Source: Pseudomonas asiatica (GTDB lineage Bacteria; Pseudomonadota; Gammaproteobacteria; Pseudomonadales; Pseudomonadaceae). From it: a stretch of 64,000 nt of DNA. This document shows, piece by piece, positions 57,187-64,000 of the stretch. Under the pieces are notes generated by a model. The model was not told the DNA's origin. It did no database searches and saw nothing but the letters and a program-made list of their open reading frames with translations. The stretch lies in the NCBI RefSeq assembly GCF_040214835.1, contig NZ_CP157874.1:4406001-4470000 (forward strand), in the 5' to 3' direction. Every line of letters begins with the position of its first letter. Position 1 is the first letter of the stretch. The position numbers and the translations under genes are program-made.

Positions 57187-58452
57187 ATGCGCGTGATGAA
57201 GTGGAGCATGATCGCCCTGGCCGTTGCGGCAGGGACCTCGCAGTTGGCATTGGCCTCTTCCCAGGACGAGTCCAAAGGTTTCATCGAAGACAGCAAGCTG
57301 AACGTCAAGACCCGCATGCTGTACTTCAGCCGTGACTTCCGTAACAACGAAGGCGGCCAGAGCCGTCGCGAAGAAACCGGCCTGGGCTTCCTCGGCACCT
57401 TCGAGTCCGGCTTCACCCAGGGCACCGTTGGTGTGGGTGTGGATGCCATCGGCATGCTCGGCCTGAAACTGGACAGCGGCAAGGGCCGCGCCGGTACCGG
57501 CCTGTTCCCGACCGGCTCCGACGGCCGTTCGCAGGATGACTACTCCAAGGCCGGCGGCGCGGTTAAATTCCGCATCTCCGACACCGTACTGAAAGTGGGT
57601 GACCAGTTCACCGCTCTGCCGGTCTTCGCCACTGACGACAGCCGCCTGCTGCCGGAAATCGCCCAGGGCACCCTGATCACCAGCAACGAGATCGAGGGCC
57701 TGACCCTGCACGCTGGTCATTTCACCAGCCTGACCGCCCAGGAGCAGACCAACCGCGACAGCTTCCGCCTGAAGGAAGCCAACGTGGTAGGTGGTACCTA
57801 CGCGTTCACCGACAACCTCAGCACCAGCCTGTACTACTCGAAGGTTGAAGACTACTGGCGCAAATACTACGCCAACGTCAACTGGGCTCTGCCGATCTCG
57901 GACAAACAAGGCCTGGTGTTCGACTTCAACATCTATGACACCAAGAGCGAAGGCTCGGCCGAGTACCGCGCATTCGATGGCGACAAGCTGGACAACCGCG
58001 CATTCAGCCTGTCGGGCGCCTACAACATCGGCGCTCACACCTTCACCCTGGCCTACCAGAAAGTCACCGGCGACGGCGACTATGGCTATGGCATCGACGG
58101 TGGCGGCACCATCTTCCTGGCCAACTCCGTGGCCCGTTCCGACTTCAACGCCGAAGACGAGAAATCCTGGCAGGCTCGCTACGACCTGAACTTTGCTGAA
58201 TACGGCATCCCGGGCCTGACCTTCATGACCCGTTATGTACGCGGTACCGATGCCAACGTCACCGGCACCAGCAACGGCAAGGAATGGGAACGCGACGTAG
58301 ATATCAAGTACGTGCTGCAGAGCGGCCCGGCGAAAGACCTGAGCTTCCGCGTGCGTCAAGCCACCTACCGTTCTTCCGATGGCACCTACTACGATTCCCC
58401 ATCGATCGACGAACTGCGCCTGATCGTGGAGTACCCGCTGAGCATCCTGTAA
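57187..58452 (+). CDS. OprD-family outer-membrane porin
   Basis: A 421-residue barrel protein with signal peptide (cleaved near ALASSQD). The OprD family shows in the [20 protein letters not shown] segment and regular aromatic-rich beta strands ending VEYPLSIL. OprD-type porins take up basic amino acids, small peptides or aromatic acids; the substrate here is unknown. Long upstream region and own terminator. Confidence 0.9.
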   Translation: MRVMKWSMIALAVAAGTSQLALASSQDESKGFIEDSKLNVKTRMLYFSRDFRNNEGGQSRREETGLGFLGTFESGFTQGTVGVGVDAIGMLGLKLDSGKGRAGTGLFPTGSDGRSQDDYSKAGGAVKFRISDTVLKVGDQFTALPVFATDDSRLLPEIAQGTLITSNEIEGLTLHAGHFTSLTAQEQTNRDSFRLKEANVVGGTYAFTDNLSTSLYYSKVEDYWRKYYANVNWALPISDKQGLVFDFNIYDTKSEGSAEYRAFDGDKLDNRAFSLSGAYNIGAHTFTLAYQKVTGDGDYGYGIDGGGTIFLANSVARSDFNAEDEKSWQARYDLNFAEYGIPGLTFMTRYVRGTDANVTGTSNGKEWERDVDIKYVLQSGPAKDLSFRVRQATYRSSDGTYYDSPSIDELRLIVEYPLSIL

Positions 58453-58478
58453 GCCTGGCTTGCAGTGCCCCGCACCTG

Positions 58479-58508
58479 AAAAAGCCCGGCGATCACGCCG
58501 GGCTTTTT
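58479..58508 (+). terminator. terminator of the porin gene
   Basis: AAAAAGCCCGGC-GATCAC-GCCGGGCTTTTT, a perfect 12-base stem ending in a T run, 26 bases after the stop. Confidence 0.95.
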
Positions 58509-58612
58509 CTTGGCTGACAAGCGTCACGCCCTGGGGCATCCTGTACGCCTTCGTTTCGCCCCCGTACAATGCGGGGTCATTTCAATGTCTTAGGCAATCG
58601 ACACGGCTCACC

Positions 58613-60328
<1,716 letters not shown>

Positions 60329-60348
60329 TAACCAATGCACGAGTGATC

Positions 60349-61302
60349 ATGTTCAAGCGAAGTACCTTTCCCCTGGGGGGCGCCGCACTGTGCGGCGCCC
60401 TGCTCGTCAGCGGCTGCGCCAACCAGATGTCCCAGCGCAGCGACCATGAGGAGCGCGTCGAGCGCAAACTGCTCGAGCACACCCTGCAGATCGATGTCGG
60501 CGAGCCGAAGGTGATGGAGCTTCCGCAACGACGTGTGCGCGTGCATGAGCAGAAGCGCTTCGAAGTCACCGAATTCGAAGTCACGCGCAGTTATGACCGC
60601 TACACGCCTTACCAACCCTGGCGGGAAATCTACGAGATCCCGCTGGGTGCGGTGGCCGTGGTGGCAGGCGTGGGTGCCAACGTGGTCAATGTCTTCGCCC
60701 TGGGCAACCTGCCGGAAAGCATCACCCACGACTGGCTCAGCTATGGCGTGGACGGGCTCAACCCGTTCATGAACGTGCCGTCCAACGGCCGTGCCCAGCA
60801 GAACCTGGCCGGGATCAGCGAAGTGCAGAAAGGCAAGCGCGAGGAATCTACCAGCGTTCCCTGGAGCGAGCGCCTGGTCGAGGTCAAGGCCGGCAAGATG
60901 ACCCACGAGCTGACCACCGACAGGAACGGCGTGCTGCGCCTGAACCTGCTCGACAGCCCGTTCTCCGAGCAGAACCTCAACCACATCGGCACCCTGCACC
61001 TGCAGGTGCTGGACGAGGACAACGCGGTACGAGGCGATGCCAGCCTGCTGGTCAGCGCCACCCTGCGCAACAAGCTGCTCGAAGCCCATGAACTGATCTT
61101 CGATGACCTCGAAGATGACGATGTCGGCCAATGGGTACACCGGGTCAAGCGCTTGTCCGAACTGGGCCTGGAAGAGGAAGCCAGTGAAATGGAACAGAGC
61201 CTGATCGAACTGACCCGCAACGATCCGGAGTTACAGCAGGAGTTTCTGCAGTCGCTGACCAAGGCCACTGGCCGGTTGGTGGCCGACCCGGGCGCGCAGT
61301 AA
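60349..61302 (+). CDS. large lipoprotein of unknown function
   Basis: A 317-residue lipoprotein: lipobox LVSGC (Cys about 21), then a soluble region with a hydrophobic internal stretch (IPLGAVAVVAGVGANVVNVF, about 101-120) and a beta-rich C-terminal half. I do not recognise a family with confidence. It starts 20 bases after proS and is probably co-transcribed with it. Confidence 0.8.
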   Translation: MFKRSTFPLGGAALCGALLVSGCANQMSQRSDHEERVERKLLEHTLQIDVGEPKVMELPQRRVRVHEQKRFEVTEFEVTRSYDRYTPYQPWREIYEIPLGAVAVVAGVGANVVNVFALGNLPESITHDWLSYGVDGLNPFMNVPSNGRAQQNLAGISEVQKGKREESTSVPWSERLVEVKAGKMTHELTTDRNGVLRLNLLDSPFSEQNLNHIGTLHLQVLDEDNAVRGDASLLVSATLRNKLLEAHELIFDDLEDDDVGQWVHRVKRLSELGLEEEASEMEQSLIELTRNDPELQQEFLQSLTKATGRLVADPGAQ

Positions 61303-61321
61303 CCCGCATCACGCAATACCT

Positions 61322-61436
61322 TGTAGGAGCGGCCTTGTGTCGCGATGGGCTGCGAAGCAGCCCCATGATTTCAGCCTTGATGCGTGAATTGCCGGGGCTG
61401 CTTCGCAGCCCATCGCGACACAAGGCCGCTCCTACA
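61322..61436. repeat. REP pair, family B
   Basis: TGTAGGAGCGGCCTTGTGTC and its complement with GGGCTGCGAAGCAGCCCC inner hairpin, between the lipoprotein gene and dinB (convergent). Confidence 0.9.
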
Positions 61437-61462
61437 GGGACCGCGTTAAATTGGCGGGCCAT

Positions 61463-62527
61463 TTATTGAGGCGGGAACAGCTCCAGCTGCTCATGCGCCC
61501 CGCGCAAGTCGCGCAACCTCACGCCTACCCCCAGCAAGCGCACCGGTTTGCCACCACGGGCAAACGCCTGCCCCAGCAATTGTCGATAACTCTCCAGGTC
61601 CCTGCCCGCCCCCGCCTGTTCCATGGTGGTCTGGCTGAAGTCATGGAACTTGACCTTGACGAAGGGCTTTTCCGGTCGGTAACTGCTGTCCATTCGGGCG
61701 ATACGCTCGTTCAGGCTTTCCAGCAGCTCGGGCAGCCGTGCCAGGCAACTGGCCAGGTCCGGCAGATCGGTGTCGTAGGTGTTTTCCACGCTGACCGACT
61801 GCCGGCGGCTGTCATTGTGCACCGCACGTTCATCGATACCCCGCGCCAGCCCCCACAAACGCTCGCCAAAGCTGCCGAACTCGCGCACCAGCGCCAGGCG
61901 CGACCAGTCGCGCAATTCCAGGCAGGTTTCGATACCCAACCGCGCCAGCTTGTCTGCCGTTACCTTGCCTACCCCGTGCAGCCTGGCCACCGGCAGGGCG
62001 GCGACGAACGCCTCCACTTCGCCCGGAGTAATCACGAACAGGCCATTGGGCTTGCGCCAGTCACTGGCGATCTTGGCCAGGAACTTGTTCGGCGCCACAC
62101 CGGCCGAGACAGTGATATGCAGGGTGCGGGCGACGCGCCGGCGGATATCCTCGGCAATGCGCGTGGCGCTGCCCGAATACCACTGGCTGTCGCTCACATC
62201 CAGGTAGGCCTCGTCCAGCGACAGTGGCTCGATCAACTCGGTGTAGTCGCGGAAGATCGTGTGGATTTCCCGCGAGGCCTCACGGTAGGCCTCGAAGCGC
62301 GGCTTGACGATCAGCAGGTCCGGGCACAGCTTCAGGGCGTGCCGCGACGACATGGCCGAACGCACGCCGTAGGCACGCGCTTCATAGTTGCAGGTGGCGA
62401 TCACCCCACGGTGGTCGGCCGAGCCCCCCACCGCCATGGGCCGACCGGCCAGGCGCGGGTCGTCACGCATTTCGATCGCGGCATAAAAGCAATCGCAGTC
62501 GACGTGGATGATCTTGCGCAAGGACAT
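61463..62527 (-). CDS. dinB: DNA polymerase IV DinB
   Basis: A 354-residue Y-family translesion polymerase: IIHVDCDCFYAAIEMRDD start with catalytic aspartates, SLDEAYLDVSD with Asp/Glu pair, a helix-hairpin-helix region (LHGVGKVTADKLA) and a C-terminal little-finger domain. A LexA box lies 15 bases upstream, so it is SOS-inducible. The protein ends in an LELFPPQ-type beta-clamp motif. Confidence 0.97.
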   Translation of the reverse strand: MSLRKIIHVDCDCFYAAIEMRDDPRLAGRPMAVGGSADHRGVIATCNYEARAYGVRSAMSSRHALKLCPDLLIVKPRFEAYREASREIHTIFRDYTELIEPLSLDEAYLDVSDSQWYSGSATRIAEDIRRRVARTLHITVSAGVAPNKFLAKIASDWRKPNGLFVITPGEVEAFVAALPVARLHGVGKVTADKLARLGIETCLELRDWSRLALVREFGSFGERLWGLARGIDERAVHNDSRRQSVSVENTYDTDLPDLASCLARLPELLESLNERIARMDSSYRPEKPFVKVKFHDFSQTTMEQAGAGRDLESYRQLLGQAFARGGKPVRLLGVGVRLRDLRGAHEQLELFPPQ

Positions 62528-62542
62528 GGATGACCGTCAGCA

Positions 62543-62558
62543 CTGTAAATTCATACAG
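62543..62558 (-). promoter_or_regulatory. LexA (SOS) box of dinB
   Basis: CTGTAAATTCATACAG matches the CTGT-N8-ACAG SOS consensus exactly at the ends and sits 15 bases upstream of the dinB ATG. Confidence 0.85.
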
Positions 62559-62700
62559 ATAGTATCGCATGTGCCTTCGAGGCATGCAGCCTGTGCCCGG
62601 CATTGGTCGATAATCGGCCTGAAAGCCCCGTCGCGCCTGAGCTGCGCGCTATATTCAAACGCTAAGAGTTTGAACAGGAAAGGTTTTTTCAGAAAAAAGC

Positions 62701-62728
62701 TTGACACCCACGGGTAAATCCGTAGAAT
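62701..62728 (+). promoter_or_regulatory. promoter of tRNA-fMet copy 1
   Basis: TTGACA (62701-62706), 16-base spacer, TAGAAT (62723-62728), 13 bases before the tRNA. Confidence 0.8.
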
Positions 62729-62741
62729 TCGATCTCACAGG

Positions 62742-62818
<77 letters not shown>

Positions 62819-62826
62819 GATTCGAG

Positions 62827-62862
62827 AAAAGGCCACTGTTCACACAGTGGCCTTTTTCTTTT
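62827..62862 (+). terminator. terminator of tRNA-fMet copy 1
   Basis: GGCCACTG-TTCACA-CAGTGGCC stem then TTTTTCTTTT. Confidence 0.92.
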
Positions 62863-62912
62863 GCGTCAAATAATGCGTTGAAAGAAATTTCAAAAAAATC
62901 AATGACTAGCGC

Positions 62913-62940
62913 TTGACACCCATTCTGAAAGCTGTAGAAT
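62913..62940 (+). promoter_or_regulatory. promoter of tRNA-fMet copy 2
   Basis: TTGACA, 16-base spacer, TAGAAT, as for copy 1, 12 bases before the tRNA. Confidence 0.8.
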
Positions 62941-62952
62941 GCGCCCCACTGA

Positions 62953-63029
<77 letters not shown>

Positions 63030-63042
63030 TATTCGTCAGAAC

Positions 63043-63075
63043 AAACCCCGCCTGTGTAACAGCAGCGCGGGGTTT
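63043..63075 (+). terminator. terminator of tRNA-fMet copy 2
   Basis: AAACCCCGC ... GCGGGGTTT stem followed by GTTGCTTTTCCCC. Confidence 0.85.
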
Positions 63076-63289
63076 GTTGCTTTTCCCCTCCTGCTTTTCG
63101 TCGCCCCCAATTCCCCCGCCCTCCAGCCAACCCGCAGGCTTGAGAGGTCGTGCCCAGGATGAACTATCTTTAACCCTGCCAGGCCGCTGAAAGCGCTTGA
63201 GGCCGGAGTAACATTGGATACGTTTTCCTAAGGGACTCTCACTTGGCCACACCTTTCCCTCACCTCGCGCTGCAAGCCCGGGGCAATCC

Positions 63290-64000
63290 ATGACTTCGCA
63301 CAACCCCGAACCCCCGGTGCCGCTTGCCTCGGCGCTACCCGGCGCGGTGCAACGCCTGCCCTTGCTCGAACGCTTGAGCCGCTACCGCCAGCCCATCGGC
63401 CTGGTAGTGACCCTGGTGTTGTTCACCATGGCCTTGATCGCCTGCCGCCACCTGTTGAGCGAATTGGACATCTATGCCTTGCACGATGCCATGCTCAGCG
63501 TCCCGCCCCAGTCGTTACTTGGCGCCTTGCTGGCTACCGTGCTCGGTTTCGTTGTCCTGCTGGGCTACGAGTGGTCTGCCAGCCGCTATGCCGGCGTGAA
63601 GCTGCCGGCGAGCAGCCTGGCGCTGGGCGGTTTCAGCGCCTTTGCCATCGGCAACGCCATCGGCCTGTCGATGCTTTCGGGCGGTTCGGTGCGCTACCGC
63701 CTGTATGCACGCCAGGGGGTTGGCGCAGGTGAAGTTGCACGGATGACCGTTTTTGCCAGCCTGTCACTGGGCTGCGCGCTGCCGCCCCTGGCCGCCTTGG
63801 CGACCTTGAGCGACCTGCCGGCGGCGTCTGCCGCACTGGGTTTGGCGCCTGGCTTGCTGGCGGGTGTCGCAATAGCCGTGCTGCTGGTATGCAGCGTGCT
63901 GGTGTTCGGCTTGTACCGCCGTCGCCTGGCTGAGCAACCACTGGCCAACAGCCTGCTGGTACAACTGGGCCGCCGCACACTGCGCCTGCCTGGCGCACGC
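63290..64000 (+). CDS. mprF: MprF-like lysyl/alanyl-phosphatidylglycerol flippase-synthase, 5' part
   Basis: The open frame runs off the window end (237 codons visible). The visible part is the N-terminal flippase-type membrane domain: helices near residues 38-56, 76-95 and 110-130, then the family motif IGLSMLSGGSVRYRLYARQG. MprF aminoacylates phosphatidylglycerol and flips it to the outer leaflet, giving resistance to cationic peptides. The C-terminal synthase domain is beyond the window, so a flippase-only protein is not excluded. GGGG precedes the ATG. Confidence 0.82.
   Translation, partial: MTSHNPEPPVPLASALPGAVQRLPLLERLSRYRQPIGLVVTLVLFTMALIACRHLLSELDIYALHDAMLSVPPQSLLGALLATVLGFVVLLGYEWSASRYAGVKLPASSLALGGFSAFAIGNAIGLSMLSGGSVRYRLYARQGVGAGEVARMTVFASLSLGCALPPLAALATLSDLPAASAALGLAPGLLAGVAIAVLLVCSVLVFGLYRRRLAEQPLANSLLVQLGRRTLRLPGAR

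Overview
The window is chromosomal DNA of a Pseudomonas putida-group bacterium. This rests on sequence recognition without database access. The evidence is high-GC coding with P. putida gene order (ruvC-ruvA-ruvB-ybgC-tolQ-tolR-tolA-tolB-pal-cpoB, bamC-dapA-gcvR-bcp), near-identity from memory to P. putida XenA, McpU and 4-hydroxyproline 2-epimerase, and dense P. putida-type REP palindromes between genes. It carries about 65 protein genes, four tRNA genes (Ser-CGA, Lys-TTT, two identical fMet-CAT), and no rRNA, IS element, prophage or CRISPR array.

Region by region. 1-6651: an Lrp/AsnC regulator cut by the window edge, a FdhF/YdeP-type molybdopterin oxidoreductase, moaA, a bestrophin-like channel, moaB and a LysR regulator, i.e. 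a small molybdenum-cofactor neighbourhood. 6639-14470: a trans-4-hydroxy-L-proline catabolic cluster (PAS-AraC regulator, APC permease, epimerase, Pyr4H2C deaminase, alpha-ketoglutarate semialdehyde dehydrogenase, D-amino-acid-type FAD oxidase) feeding 2-oxoglutarate into the TCA cycle. 14606-16083: xenA divergent from an ArsR regulator with a clear palindromic operator. 16120-18108: an AT-rich orphan, then a cysteine-rich HTH regulator translationally coupled to a secreted helical protein. 18369-21401: mqo, a small lipoprotein and a LysE/RhtB exporter.

21600-25056 is the accessory part. It holds a structured leader, small DUF6124 and DUF3077 genes, a broken antitoxin remnant, and a DarT-DarG (DNA ADP-ribosyltransferase/macrodomain) toxin-antitoxin pair. 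The pair lies between tRNA-Ser(CGA) and an imperfect direct repeat of that tRNA's 3' flank, which suggests a small tRNA-targeted insertion.

25148-34148 is housekeeping: purC, an MBL hydrolase, bamC, dapA, gcvR, a peroxiredoxin, a PerM-like protein, a TusA-like protein, a BepA-like protease and nadA. 34445-40987: a YdgA-family protein, a PlaP-like polyamine permease preceded by a possible 30-codon leader, the chemoreceptor McpU and a CDF transporter. 41221-51588: tRNA-Lys, queC/queE, the Tol-Pal envelope operon, the RuvABC resolvasome and yebC. 51703-64000: aspS, FmdB-like and ribbon-helix-helix proteins, a Dps-like ferritin, a membrane-anchored cold-shock protein, HIT/slyX, an OprD-family porin, proS, a large lipoprotein, SOS-boxed dinB, two fMet tRNAs and the start of mprF.

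The DarTG locus is the only recognisable defence system. The less-described candidates are the DUF6124/DUF3077 cluster with its leader, the cysteine-regulator/secreted-protein pair, the 30-codon leader ORF and the membrane-CSD protein.
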